A DNA stretch of 64,000 nucleotides, from contig NC_007908.1 of NCBI RefSeq assembly GCF_000013605.1, positions 558,001 through 622,000 of the forward strand, read 5' to 3'. Source of the DNA: Rhodoferax ferrireducens T118 (GTDB taxonomy: Bacteria; Pseudomonadota; Gammaproteobacteria; Burkholderiales; Burkholderiaceae_C). The notes under the pieces were generated by a model that worked only from the letters and a program-made list of their open reading frames with translations, made no database searches and was not told the DNA's origin. Below are positions 1-8,409 of the stretch, in pieces. Each line of letters opens with the position of its first letter. The stretch's first letter is position 1. The translations under genes were made by a program, and so were the position numbers.

Positions 1-2
1 GC

Positions 3-74
3 GCCATTTTTGGCCAACCGGATTACAAGTCAGTGGTGGATGCCATGCGGCTGGCGCTGGGAACAGCCGCCTGA
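3..74 (+). CDS. C-terminal end of an unidentified protein (truncated by window edge)
   Basis: An open frame enters from the left edge and ends at a TGA at 72-74. The last residues read AIFGQPDYKSVVDAMRLALG followed by TAA and the stop. The composition looks like a real amphipathic C-terminus, but 23 residues are too few to name a family. It converges on gspC, whose stop lies 13 bases downstream. I do not recognise it, and a longer overlapping frame from position 10 looks like a shadow of gspC. Confidence 0.45.
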   Translation, partial: AIFGQPDYKSVVDAMRLALGTAA

Positions 75-87
75 TCCTCGCGCCAGC

Positions 88-591
88 TCATTCTTCTGTT
101 GGCGCTTTCGCCGGTGCGGGCCGGGTTGGCGCTTGAGTTTGGGCTTGAGTCAATTTTGGCAACTCCAGCGTGACCGATACCGGTGCATCCAGGCTGATGG
201 CCAGGGATGCGCTGCGCGGCGCCACCGAGTGCAGCACCAACTCGTCATTCACATGGGCACCGACCCGGTACGGCTTGGCCGGTTTTCCATCGACGGAAAT
301 CAGGGCGTAACTATCGCTGGCCCGGTTGGCAAGCACGCCGCTCAATTTGAAGTGACTGGCGGCGCTGTCCACCAGCTTGGCGCTCACGCTGGTCTGTCCA
401 CCACCCAGCAGGCGAGCCACGACTTGCGGGTCCGCTGCCGGTGGGGCGGTATAAACCACAGCAGCCGTCAGGCTTGCCGGCACGGTGGCCTGCCACTTCA
501 GGACCCAATAGGTGGCGCTGGCCGCGGCCAGGGCAGCCAGCAAAAAAGTGGCGATGCGTAGCCACCAGAGGGAAAGCAATGCGGTCTTCAT
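88..591 (-). CDS. gspC: Type II secretion inner-membrane protein GspC, short form
   Basis: GspC links the inner-membrane platform of the type II secretion system to the secretin GspD in the periplasm. This 167-residue protein has one N-terminal membrane segment (about residues 8-31), then a periplasmic region about 60-130 resembling the GspC homology region, and a Pro/Ala-rich tail ending APTEE. Typical GspC is around 270 residues with a C-terminal PDZ or coiled-coil domain, which is absent here. It is transcribed away from gspG, with 50 bases between the two start codons. The assignment rests on context plus topology, because the sequence itself is weakly conserved. Confidence 0.75.
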   Translation of the reverse strand: MKTALLSLWWLRIATFLLAALAAASATYWVLKWQATVPASLTAAVVYTAPPAADPQVVARLLGGGQTSVSAKLVDSAASHFKLSGVLANRASDSYALISVDGKPAKPYRVGAHVNDELVLHSVAPRSASLAISLDAPVSVTLELPKLTQAQTQAPTRPAPAKAPTEE

Positions 592-641
592 GGCTGGATT
601 ATCATTGAAGCGAACCCGATATTAGAAAGTGACTTAACCCG

Positions 642-1085
642 ATGAAATCAATTTCTCAAAGCATGCGTCGTCGCCTCCAGGCCGGCTTCACCCTGATCGA
701 GCTGATGGTGGTGTTGCTGATCATCGGGGTGCTGGCCGCCCTGATCGTGCCGAACGTGCTGGACCGCGCTGATGACGCGCGGGTCACGGCGGCCAAGACA
801 GACGTCAATAACCTGATGCAGGCCCTCAAGCTCTACCGGCTGGACAACCAGCGCTACCCCACGGCCGAGCAGGGTTTGCAAGCCTTGCTGACCAAACCCA
901 CGACCGCGCCGGTGCCTCCCAACTGGAAGTCCTACCTTGACCTGCTGCCCAATGATCCCTGGGGCAAGCCCTATGTTTACCTCAACCCCGGCATCAAGGG
1001 CGAGGTCGATGTGATGTCCCTTGGTGCCGATGGCCAGGCCGGGGGCGAGGGTAAAAATGCTGATATTGGCAGCTGGCAACCATAG
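642..1085 (+). CDS. gspG: Type II secretion major pseudopilin GspG
   Basis: This is the major subunit of the periplasmic pseudopilus that pushes substrates through the secretin. The 147-residue protein has a class III prepilin leader, cut by the prepilin peptidase between Gly15 and Phe16, with Glu at mature position 5 (FTLIE). A long hydrophobic N-terminal helix follows. The motif RYPTAEQGLQALLTKP and the Asp/Gly-rich C-terminus (LGADGQAGGEGKNADIGSW), which carries the calcium site in GspG proteins, are diagnostic. It is the first gene of the plus-strand gsp operon. The prepilin peptidase itself is not in this window. Confidence 0.97.
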   Translation: MKSISQSMRRRLQAGFTLIELMVVLLIIGVLAALIVPNVLDRADDARVTAAKTDVNNLMQALKLYRLDNQRYPTAEQGLQALLTKPTTAPVPPNWKSYLDLLPNDPWGKPYVYLNPGIKGEVDVMSLGADGQAGGEGKNADIGSWQP

Positions 1086-1131
1086 AGTGGGTTGGAATGG
1101 CTAAAAAGTCTTGAATTCGTCTTCGCTTGCG

Positions 1132-1599
1132 ATGACAAAAACCAGTACGAATCGGGGCTTTACGCTGCTGGAGTTGCTGGTAGTCGTTGCCGTCATCGCC
1201 ATGGCCTCCGCCGGTGTCGGCTTTGCGATGCGCGACACGTCACAGGTGCAGCTGGAGCGCGACGCCGAGCGCCTGGCGGCGTTGCTGGAGTCGGCGCGCG
1301 CACGTTCCCGGGTCAGCGGCGTGCCGGTGCGTTGGCGCGCCACGCCAACCGGGTTCCGTTTTGAGGGTTTGGCGCCCTCGGCGCAACCGGATTCCGATTT
1401 GCCGGAGCAATGGCTGGATCCGGATACGCGCGTGGCCGACGGCCCAGCCACCGCACCGGCTCTTACGCTGTTGTTGGGCCCGGATCCCATCATCGAGCCG
1501 CAACAGGTGGAGTTGACGTCTCGCACCCAGCCGGGTAAAAGCGTGCGCTTGGCCACCGACGGCGTGCGCCCCTTTGCAGTGCTGGCGGGCGTGCCGTGA
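1132..1599 (+). CDS. gspH: Type II secretion minor pseudopilin GspH
   Basis: This is a minor pseudopilin of the type II secretion pseudopilus tip. The protein has 155 residues from the ATG at 1132; an upstream in-frame TTG at 1111 is possible but would give an unusually long leader. The prepilin cleavage site is Gly9/Phe10, with FTLLE and the hydrophobic helix LVVVAVIAMASAGVGFAM. The C-terminal part is diverged, as is usual for GspH, and includes a Pro-rich stretch and a VRLATDGVRPFAV-like end. Its stop overlaps the GTG start of gspI by three bases, so the two genes are translationally coupled. Confidence 0.88.
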   Translation: MTKTSTNRGFTLLELLVVVAVIAMASAGVGFAMRDTSQVQLERDAERLAALLESARARSRVSGVPVRWRATPTGFRFEGLAPSAQPDSDLPEQWLDPDTRVADGPATAPALTLLLGPDPIIEPQQVELTSRTQPGKSVRLATDGVRPFAVLAGVP

Positions 1600-1976
1600 A
1601 CAGCGCTCGCCAGCCGCAGCGCCACGGTGCGCGCGGCTTTACCCTGGTTGAAGTGCTGGTGGCGCTTGGTATTGTGGCCATTGCCCTGCTGGCTGGCTTG
1701 CAGGCCACCGCCGCCTTGACCCGCAACGCCCAGCGCCAGTCCGACGTCTTGCTGGCCCAGACCTGTGCCGAGAATGAGCTGGTCAAGGTGCGCCTGGCCA
1801 GGCAATTGCCCGACGTCGGCGACAGCAGCATCGCCTGCGAGCAGGCTGGGGAGGTCTTCACGGTGGCGCTGGCGGTGCGGCCCACGCCCAACTTCAATTT
1901 CCGACGGGTCGATGCGCAGGTGTTCAAGGGCGACGACGCCGTGCTGCGCTTGTCCACCGTGGCGGGGCGCTACTGA
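1596..1976 (+). CDS. gspI: Type II secretion minor pseudopilin GspI
   Basis: This minor pseudopilin nucleates the tip complex with GspJ and GspK. The 126-residue protein starts at a GTG inside the gspH stop. The leader is cut at Gly14/Phe15, with Glu at mature position 5 (FTLVE). The hydrophobic segment VLVALGIVAIALLAGLQA is followed by the family-typical region around ENELVKVRLARQLPD. The end overlaps the first base of the gspJ start. Length and order (H-I-J-K) match other type II loci. Confidence 0.93.
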   Translation: MNSARQPQRHGARGFTLVEVLVALGIVAIALLAGLQATAALTRNAQRQSDVLLAQTCAENELVKVRLARQLPDVGDSSIACEQAGEVFTVALAVRPTPNFNFRRVDAQVFKGDDAVLRLSTVAGRY

Positions 1977-2656
1977 TGACGCACCCGGGCTTGCCGCGGC
2001 TTCGAGTCAAAGGCTTCACGCTGATTGAGCTGCTGGTGGCGATCAGCCTGATGGCGCTGATGGCGGCCCTGAGCTGGCGCGGGCTCGACGGCATGACGCG
2101 AGCGCAGACGCAAATGCGCCGGCATTCAGACGATGTGCTCACCTTGCAGGCGGGCCTGGCGCAGTGGGGCGCTGACCTGGACGCGCTGGCCACTCAACCC
2201 AATACCCCGAGCCTGGACTGGGACGGGCGCGCCCTGCGCCTCCTGCGCGCCAGCACCGCGATGCCCGGCGAGGGGCTGCGGGTGGTGGCTTGGTCCCGGC
2301 GCACGATCGACGGGGCCGGTCAGTGGCTGCGCTGGCAGTCGCCGCCCTTGACCACGCGCGCTCAATTGCAACTGGCCTGGCAGCAGGCCGCCTTGTGGGG
2401 GCAGAACCCGAGCGACGAAGCCAGAACCCGAGAGGTGCGGGTGGCGGCGCTCGATCAGTGGCAAATCTTTTATTTTCGGGACAACGCGTGGAGCAACCCG
2501 CTGTCCAGCGCCGGTGCCTCCGGCGCGGCCCAGGCGGCAACGGCGGCATTGATCCCCGATGGCGTGCGGCTGGAGCTGACGCTGTCGGCCGGCCAAGCCA
2601 TCAGTGGCCGCGTGACGCGCGATTGGGTCCGTCCCACGCTGGGGAGCGGCAAATGA
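1976..2656 (+). CDS. gspJ: Type II secretion minor pseudopilin GspJ
   Basis: This is a minor pseudopilin of the tip complex. The 226-residue protein has prepilin cleavage at Gly13/Phe14, with FTLIE and a membrane helix LLVAISLMALMAALSWRG. The Trp- and Arg-rich globular part fits GspJ, including a DWDGRALRLLRA-like strand and a C-terminal LELTLSAGQAISGRVTRDWV. The ATG overlaps the last base of gspI and its stop overlaps the gspK ATG, so expression is likely coupled. No odd features are seen. Confidence 0.92.
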   Translation: MTHPGLPRLRVKGFTLIELLVAISLMALMAALSWRGLDGMTRAQTQMRRHSDDVLTLQAGLAQWGADLDALATQPNTPSLDWDGRALRLLRASTAMPGEGLRVVAWSRRTIDGAGQWLRWQSPPLTTRAQLQLAWQQAALWGQNPSDEARTREVRVAALDQWQIFYFRDNAWSNPLSSAGASGAAQAATAALIPDGVRLELTLSAGQAISGRVTRDWVRPTLGSGK

Positions 2657-3630
2657 AGTCGCAGCGCGGCGCCGCCATTCTGACCGCCATGTTGACCGTG
2701 GTGCTGGTGGCCTCACTGGCCTCGGCCACGCTCTGGCAGCAATGGCGCGGGGTCGAGGTGGAGGCCGCCGAGCGCAGCCGCATGCAGTCGGCCTGGATAC
2801 TGAGCGGCGCGCTGGATTGGGCGCGGCTGATCCTGCGCGAGGATGGCCGCAAAGGCGGCGCCGACCATCTGGCCGAGCCGTGGGCCGTGCCGCTGGAGCA
2901 GGCGCGGCTGTCAAGCTTTCTGGCGGCCGACCGCAGCGACACGCAAGCGGCCGATGCCGCGCAAGAAGCCTTTCTGTCGGGCCAGATCACTGATTTGCAG
3001 TCGCGCCTGAACGTGGCCAACCTGGTGCAAAACGGCGCTATCGACGTTGACAGCGAGCGGGCTTTCACCCGGCTGTTTGAGGTGCTGGATCTGCCGGAGA
3101 CCGAGTTGGTCCTGCTGCTGGACAAGCTGCGACTGGCGCAGGGCGCACCCGCCGGTGCTGCCGTGGCGGCGGCGCCTCTGGATGCACCCGATGCGGCCAG
3201 CATCACGCTGTGGCCACAAACGATCGATCAGCTGGCCTGGTTTGGCTTGTCGGCGCACAGCATTGCCGTGTTGCGCCCGTTCATCACGATTTTGCCGGTG
3301 CGCACACCGGTGAACCTCAACACCGCTGCGGCAGAAGTGATTTATGCCTGTGTCGAGGGTTTTGACCTGGCCGACGCCCATCGTTTGGTGCGCGAGCGCA
3401 ACGCCATCCACCTGGCCACTTTGAGTGATGCGAGCAAAATCAGCGGCAAGACCTCGGTGCAGTTCAATGCCGCGCTGCACAGTGTGTCGTCGCGCTTCTT
3501 TGAAGTGCGCGGTGATCTGCGGATCGACCAGGCGACGGTGCAAGAGGTGTCTGTGGTGCAGCGCGACGGGCTGGAGGTCAAAACACTGTCACGGCAGCGC
3601 GTGGCGAGCAGCTCCCCCACTCTACAATGA
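2653..3630 (+). CDS. gspK: Type II secretion minor pseudopilin GspK
   Basis: GspK is the large minor pseudopilin that caps the tip. The protein has 325 residues from the ATG at 2653, which overlaps the gspJ stop. The same frame is open from 2290, but that extension lies inside gspJ and has no leader. The leader is cut after Gly6 (RGAAILT), and as usual for GspK mature position 5 is not Glu. The long inserted alpha domain contains SGQITDLQSRLNVANLV and the helix-hairpin-helix-like stretch VNLNTAAAEVIYA near residue 220, both typical of the family. The gene ends in an ATGA overlap with gspL. Confidence 0.94.
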   Translation: MKSQRGAAILTAMLTVVLVASLASATLWQQWRGVEVEAAERSRMQSAWILSGALDWARLILREDGRKGGADHLAEPWAVPLEQARLSSFLAADRSDTQAADAAQEAFLSGQITDLQSRLNVANLVQNGAIDVDSERAFTRLFEVLDLPETELVLLLDKLRLAQGAPAGAAVAAAPLDAPDAASITLWPQTIDQLAWFGLSAHSIAVLRPFITILPVRTPVNLNTAAAEVIYACVEGFDLADAHRLVRERNAIHLATLSDASKISGKTSVQFNAALHSVSSRFFEVRGDLRIDQATVQEVSVVQRDGLEVKTLSRQRVASSSPTLQ

Positions 3631-4886
3631 CCGCCGACACGCACCAACCAGCACCCATGACCACCCTGATCGTTACCCTACCTGCCGAGCCGCTTGACGC
3701 GGCTGCCTTGTACGACTACGTGCTGACCCGTGATGGCAGCACGGTGGCCGAGCAGTCGCGCGCTCCGCTGGCGCTGTTGCCCCTGGTGGGCAAAGCCGAC
3801 TGCGAGGTGGTGGCCCTGGTGAGCGCGCAGCGTCTGTCCTGGCACCAGGTGCAGTTGCCCAAGGGCACGTTGGGGCGGCGATTGTTTCAGGACGGTGGCG
3901 CCTTGCGCGTACGCGCGGTGCTTGATGGCCTGCTCGAAGACCGCCTGCTCGACGACACCGAGCAACTGCATTTTGCGCTGGAGCCCCAGCCGCCCACCGA
4001 TGCGCCGGTGTGGGTGGCGGTGTGCGAGCGAGCCTGGTTGCGCGCGGCTTTGCAGGTGCTGGAGCAATCCGGGCGGGCGGTCAGTCGCATCGTGCCCGAG
4101 TTCACGCCGCAGGCGCTCACGAACACGCTTTACGTGACGGGTGAGGCCGACGCGGCCTATTTGGTGGGCGCCGCCGAAGGCAGCGTCGCCGTGTTGCCCC
4201 TGTCCCGGGAGGCGATGGCGCTGCTCGCTGGATCGGAAGAAAAAAATGTGGTGGCCGAGCCCGCCGTGGTGGCATCGGCTGAAGCGCTGTTCCAGCGCCC
4301 GGTCACGCTGCAACAAAGTGCCCTGCGCCAGTTGCAGGCCGCGCAGTCGGCCTGGGATCTGGCCCAGTTTGACCTGGTGACGTCCCAGAGCGCCAGAACC
4401 TGGAAGCGTTGGGCTGGTGCCGCGCGCGGCCTGCTCAGCGCGCCGCGCTGGCGTGCCGCCCGGCTGGCCGTGCTGGCGCTATTGATCATTAATCTGGCGG
4501 GCCTGAACGCCTGGGCCTGGAAGGAAAAGTCCTTGCTCAACAGCCAGCGCCAGGCCATTCAGGCCGTGCTGACCACCACATTTCCCCAGGTGCGCGTGGT
4601 GGTCGATGCGCCGACCCAGATGGCGCGTGAGGTGGCGACCCTGCAACAGGCCAGCGGCGCCCCATCGGGCCGCGACCTGGAAAGCATGTTGGGGGCTTTT
4701 GGGGCTGTAGCCCCCGTCAATGCTGTGCCGGAAGCTATAGAATATGTAGCAGGAGAAGCCCGGCTGAAGGGCTTGAAGCTGACCGCGGAGCAGCTCACGG
4801 CGATCGCGTCCCAACTCAAACCGCAAGGTTATGCCGTCAACGTCGAGGCTGACAATGTGGTGATCAAACAGGTGGCTGCCTTATGA
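3627..4886 (+). CDS. gspL: Type II secretion inner-membrane protein GspL
   Basis: GspL recruits the ATPase GspE to the membrane and pairs with GspM. The protein has 419 residues, with a cytoplasmic actin-like domain (about 1-265), a single membrane segment (about 275-295, VLALLIINLAGLNAWAWK) and a periplasmic ferredoxin-like domain. It starts at an ATG overlapping the gspK stop; a second ATG at 3657 is an alternative. The periplasmic domain contains a copy of the dispersed palindromic repeat (4703-4750) translated as GAVAPVNAVPEAIEYVA, about residues 359-376, in a region where family members vary. The gene overlaps gspM by four bases. Confidence 0.92.
   Translation: MTADTHQPAPMTTLIVTLPAEPLDAAALYDYVLTRDGSTVAEQSRAPLALLPLVGKADCEVVALVSAQRLSWHQVQLPKGTLGRRLFQDGGALRVRAVLDGLLEDRLLDDTEQLHFALEPQPPTDAPVWVAVCERAWLRAALQVLEQSGRAVSRIVPEFTPQALTNTLYVTGEADAAYLVGAAEGSVAVLPLSREAMALLAGSEEKNVVAEPAVVASAEALFQRPVTLQQSALRQLQAAQSAWDLAQFDLVTSQSARTWKRWAGAARGLLSAPRWRAARLAVLALLIINLAGLNAWAWKEKSLLNSQRQAIQAVLTTTFPQVRVVVDAPTQMAREVATLQQASGAPSGRDLESMLGAFGAVAPVNAVPEAIEYVAGEARLKGLKLTAEQLTAIASQLKPQGYAVNVEADNVVIKQVAAL
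4703..4750 (-). repeat. Dispersed palindromic element, copy 1 (inside gspL)
   Basis: Read on the minus strand: GCTAC at 4750-4746, a 7-base loop, TAGC-type arm ending at 4734 (17 nt in all), then exactly 15 nt, then GACGGGGGCTACAGCC. The box itself is a second small palindrome (GGCTACAGCC, extended to GGGGCTACAGCCCC). It sits in frame in gspL. Confidence 0.9.
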
Positions 4887-5380
4887 AACTACTGTCCGAG
4901 CTGCAAGCGCGCTGGCGCCTGCTGGCGCGCCGCGAGCAACGCCTGCTGCTGGCCGCGCTGGCATTGGTGTTGCTGACCCTGCTGTGGAGCCTGGCCCTGG
5001 CGCCCGCGCTGGCGACCTTGAAGGCGGCTCAGCAGCAGCGTCTGGTGCTGGACGCCCAGTGGCAACAGATGCAGCGCCTGCAGGCGCAGGCCAAAGTGTT
5101 GCAAGCCCAGCCGCCGTTGAGCTTTGCCGACGCCCGGCGCTTGCTGGAGGCCTCGATCAAACCGCTGGGCGCCACGGCGCAACTGGTGGTCGCGGGCGAA
5201 CGTGTGACGCTCAGCTTCAAAGGGATCTCCGCCGACGCGTTGGCGCAATGGTTGGCGCAGGTGCGCCTGACAGCGCGCGCCGTGCCGAGTGAGGCGCGGC
5301 TGGTGCGCGGTGCCGCGGTGGTGGGCGGTGCGCCGGGCGGCTGGAACGGCACGCTGGTGTTGAGCTTGAGCGCGCGCTGA
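4883..5380 (+). CDS. gspM: Type II secretion inner-membrane protein GspM
   Basis: GspM is a small assembly partner of GspL in the inner-membrane platform. The 165-residue protein has a short cytoplasmic N-terminus with an RREQRLLLAALALV motif, one membrane segment (about 19-42), a coiled-coil-prone stretch (AAQQQRLVLDAQWQQMQRL) and a periplasmic ferredoxin-like domain. The gene starts in an ATGA overlap with gspL, so the two are translationally coupled. Length and topology are standard. Confidence 0.9.
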   Translation: MKLLSELQARWRLLARREQRLLLAALALVLLTLLWSLALAPALATLKAAQQQRLVLDAQWQQMQRLQAQAKVLQAQPPLSFADARRLLEASIKPLGATAQLVVAGERVTLSFKGISADALAQWLAQVRLTARAVPSEARLVRGAAVVGGAPGGWNGTLVLSLSAR

Positions 5381-5434
5381 GACGCCCAACCCAGGTCAAC
5401 CGTCCAGATCACACTCGCCCGACCCGCCGACCTC

Positions 5435-6277
5435 ATGTTCCGCCGCCCAACCATCTTGAGAACGCCAGCCCGAAGCCGACCTCGAACCAGCGCACCCAGC
5501 GCACTGCCACTCACGGCACCCTGGTCCTGGGCCTGGTCCGGGGCGCTGCTGGGGCTGGCAGTGGCGCTGTTGCTCAATGCACCGGCACGCTGGCTGACGG
5601 TCGCGGTGCAACAGGGCTTGCAGGAACGGGTGCTGCTGAGTGATGCGCGTGGCACGGTCTGGAATGGCTCGGCCCGGCTCACGCTCACGGGCGGCGCCGG
5701 CAGCATCGATGCGGCCACCCTGCCCGGGCGCCTGACGTGGCAGCTACGCCCCAACTGGCTTGGGCTGGCGGCTGAACTGAGCGCTGATTGTTGTATGCAG
5801 CAGCCGTGGCGCTTAAGCCTGCAACCCCGCTGGGGCGGGGCCAGGCTGGCGCTGGCCGACAGCCAGTCGCAGTGGCCGGCGCAGTGGCTGACCGGACTCG
5901 GAACCCCCTGGAATACGGTACAGCCCGAAGGTCTGTTGAGCTTGTCGACGCACGGACTCGCAGCCGAATGGGCGGCGGGGCGCTTGTTGCTCAGTGGGCG
6001 CGCCCAGCTCGATGCCCTGCACATGTCGTCGCGCCTGTCCACGCTCAAACCGATGGGCAGCTACCGCGTCACTTTGAGCGGGGGTGCGACGTCGACCTTG
6101 GGTTTGAGCACCCTCGAGGGGGCTCTACAATTGTCAGGCACCGGCCAATGGGTGGGCGCCAGACTGCGGTTTGACGGCATCGCCAGCGCCACGCCGGAGC
6201 GGCTGGACGCGCTGTCTAATCTTCTTAATATCATCGGTCGGCGCGACGGCGCCCGCGCCATCATCAAAGTAGGTTGA
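5435..6277 (+). CDS. gspN: Type II secretion protein GspN
   Basis: GspN is an accessory component present in only some type II systems, including those of Burkholderiales. The 280-residue protein has a basic, Pro-rich cytoplasmic N-terminus, one membrane segment (about residues 30-48, WSGALLGLAVALLLNAPARW) and a periplasmic beta-rich part with the motif GTVWNGSARLTL, characteristic of the GspN family. It lies 54 bases after gspM and six bases before gspD. A start slightly further downstream cannot be excluded. Confidence 0.88.
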   Translation: MFRRPTILRTPARSRPRTSAPSALPLTAPWSWAWSGALLGLAVALLLNAPARWLTVAVQQGLQERVLLSDARGTVWNGSARLTLTGGAGSIDAATLPGRLTWQLRPNWLGLAAELSADCCMQQPWRLSLQPRWGGARLALADSQSQWPAQWLTGLGTPWNTVQPEGLLSLSTHGLAAEWAAGRLLLSGRAQLDALHMSSRLSTLKPMGSYRVTLSGGATSTLGLSTLEGALQLSGTGQWVGARLRFDGIASATPERLDALSNLLNIIGRRDGARAIIKVG

Positions 6278-6283
6278 ATCGGT

Positions 6284-8392
6284 ATGAAACTTCGCGCCCC
6301 CATTAAACCTAAAAATGCTATCTATTCAATAGCTGTTTGCGCAATATTGACGGGGGTTACAGCCCTATTTCCTATAAACCTACTGGCACAGGCCAGCGCC
6401 GTGTCGAAGCCGGGCGAAGCCGTTACCCTGAACTTCAGCAACGCCGATATCGAGGCCGTTGCGCGCACCATGGCGACCATCACGGGCACCAATGTGGTGG
6501 TGGATCCGCGCGTCAAGGGCACCTTGACACTGGTCACTGACAAGCCGGTCAGCCGCCGCGCCGCCATGAACCAGTTCCAGGCGGCACTGCGCTTGCAGGG
6601 CTTCACCATGGTGGAGTCGGCCGGCCTGTACAAGGTCGTGCCCGAGGCCGATGCCAAGCTGCAAAGTGGCGCAGTGACGGTCAGCGACGAGGCGATCGGT
6701 GGTGCGCTGGGCAACCAGATCACGACGCAGATCTTCAAGCTCAACTTCGAGTCGGCCAACAACCTGGTGGCGGTGTTGCGCCCGCTGATCAGCCCGAACA
6801 ACACCATCAACGTCAACCCTGGCACCAATTCGCTCGTCATCACCGACTACGCCGACAACCTGCGCCGCATGGCGCGCATCATTGCCGCTGTCGACGTGTC
6901 CAATGCCACCGACGTCGAGATTTTGCCGCTCAAGCACGCCATTGCGACTGACCTGGCACCGCTGGTGCTGCGGCTGGTGGAGTCCTCGGCGGCCGGCACG
7001 GCGCCGGGCCAGGCGGATACCTCTTTCAAGACCATTCTGGTGGCCGAGCCGCGCTCCAACGCGCTGATCTTGCGCGCCGCCAACCCGGCCCGCGTGGCGC
7101 TGGTGAAGTCGCTGGTGGACAAGCTTGACCAGCCGGCAGCGCCTGGTCTCAATGGCGAGGCGGGCAATATTCATGTGGTCTACCTCAAGAATGCCGACGC
7201 CACCAAACTGGCCGCCACCTTGCGCGCGGCCATGACGGGGCAGGCCCCGGCGGCGGCGGCGCCCGGCGTGGCGGCTGCGGCGACGGTGGCGGTTGTGGCG
7301 GCCACCCAGTCCACCACCGGCGGACAAATCCAGGCCGATGTGGCGACCAATTCGCTCATCATCACGGCGCCCGAGCCGCAGTACCGGCAGTTGCGTGCGG
7401 TCATTGACCGGCTCGATGGACGACGTGCCCAGGTGCTGGTGGAGAGCCTGATTGTGGAGGTGAACGCCGACCGGGCGGCCGAATTTGGCATTCAGTGGCA
7501 GGGCCCGTTGGGCAAGGCCGGCGACGGCGTCATTGGCCTGCTGGGCACCAACTTTGGCGCTGCCGGCAAGAACATCATCAACCTGGCAACCGGTGCCGGC
7601 GCCGTGGCGCCGGGGGCAGGCCTCAATTTTGGCGCTGTTCAGCGCACCAACGGGGTCTACGTGCTCGGCTTCCTGGCGAATTTTCTGGAGACCAGCGGCA
7701 GCGGCAATGTGCTGTCCACGCCCAATTTGCTGACACTGGACAACGAGGAGGCCAAGATCGTGATCGGTGAAAACGTGCCCTTTGTCACCGGCTCCTACAC
7801 CAGCAACAATACCAGTGGCGCTTCGGTCAACCCGTTCACCACTGTGGAGCGCAAGGACGTCGGGCTAACGCTCAAGGTCAAGCCGCAAATCAACGAGGAC
7901 GGTACCGTCAAGATGGTGATCTACCAGGAGACCTCGGCGGTCAAGGCCGGCACTGAAAAGGATGCCAACGGACCGACGACATCCAAGCGCACGATCGAGT
8001 CCACCGTGCTGGTCGACGATGGCAGCATCGTGGTGCTGGGCGGTCTGCTGCAGGACAAGTATTCCGGCAACCAGGACAAGGTGCCCGGCTTGGGTGATGT
8101 GCCCTTGTTCGGCAATCTATTCAAAAGCGAGGCACGCACCCGCAACAAAACCAACCTGATGGTGTTCTTGCGCCCGGTGGTGGTTCGCGACGCACACGCC
8201 AGCGACCAGTTGTCGATGGATCGCTACGACTTGATGCGCTCCGGCATGAACGCTGCGCAACCGGTGGCTAGCCAGTTGGTGCCGATCAACGAGGCGCCGC
8301 AACTGCCCGCGCTGCCGGGTTCCCAGCCGGCCGTCCAGCGGCTACAGCCGCCTGAGCCACTGGGCGCAACGCCCGCCAAACCCCAACTTTGA
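6284..8392 (+). CDS. gspD: Type II secretion outer-membrane secretin GspD
   Basis: GspD forms the outer-membrane channel for folded substrates. The 702-residue precursor has a signal peptide (about residues 1-37, ending before [11 protein letters not shown]), then periplasmic N0 and N1-N3 domains (for example [20 protein letters not shown] and [20 protein letters not shown]). The C-terminal secretin domain follows from about 430 to 640, with [20 protein letters not shown] and [16 protein letters not shown]. The tail after 650 is Pro/Gln-rich. The hydrophobic core of the signal peptide (residues about 10-29) is encoded by a copy of the dispersed palindromic repeat. The gene is followed directly by gspE. 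Confidence 0.97.
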   Translation: MKLRAPIKPKNAIYSIAVCAILTGVTALFPINLLAQASAVSKPGEAVTLNFSNADIEAVARTMATITGTNVVVDPRVKGTLTLVTDKPVSRRAAMNQFQAALRLQGFTMVESAGLYKVVPEADAKLQSGAVTVSDEAIGGALGNQITTQIFKLNFESANNLVAVLRPLISPNNTINVNPGTNSLVITDYADNLRRMARIIAAVDVSNATDVEILPLKHAIATDLAPLVLRLVESSAAGTAPGQADTSFKTILVAEPRSNALILRAANPARVALVKSLVDKLDQPAAPGLNGEAGNIHVVYLKNADATKLAATLRAAMTGQAPAAAAPGVAAAATVAVVAATQSTTGGQIQADVATNSLIITAPEPQYRQLRAVIDRLDGRRAQVLVESLIVEVNADRAAEFGIQWQGPLGKAGDGVIGLLGTNFGAAGKNIINLATGAGAVAPGAGLNFGAVQRTNGVYVLGFLANFLETSGSGNVLSTPNLLTLDNEEAKIVIGENVPFVTGSYTSNNTSGASVNPFTTVERKDVGLTLKVKPQINEDGTVKMVIYQETSAVKAGTEKDANGPTTSKRTIESTVLVDDGSIVVLGGLLQDKYSGNQDKVPGLGDVPLFGNLFKSEARTRNKTNLMVFLRPVVVRDAHASDQLSMDRYDLMRSGMNAAQPVASQLVPINEAPQLPALPGSQPAVQRLQPPEPLGATPAKPQL
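6317..6364 (+). repeat. Dispersed palindromic element, copy 2 (signal peptide of gspD)
   Basis: GCTAT at 6317-6321, 7-base loop, ATAGC at 6329-6333, exactly 15 nt, then GACGGGGGTTACAGCC at 6349-6364. The reading frame of gspD passes through it as [16 protein letters not shown]. Confidence 0.9.
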
Positions 8393-8409
8393 GCCGGAGG
8401 CTCAACGCC

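Noticed and set aside
2290..2652. N-terminal extension of the gspK frame
   Set aside because: It overlaps gspJ, has no prepilin leader, and a good ATG at 2653 gives a normal GspK start.
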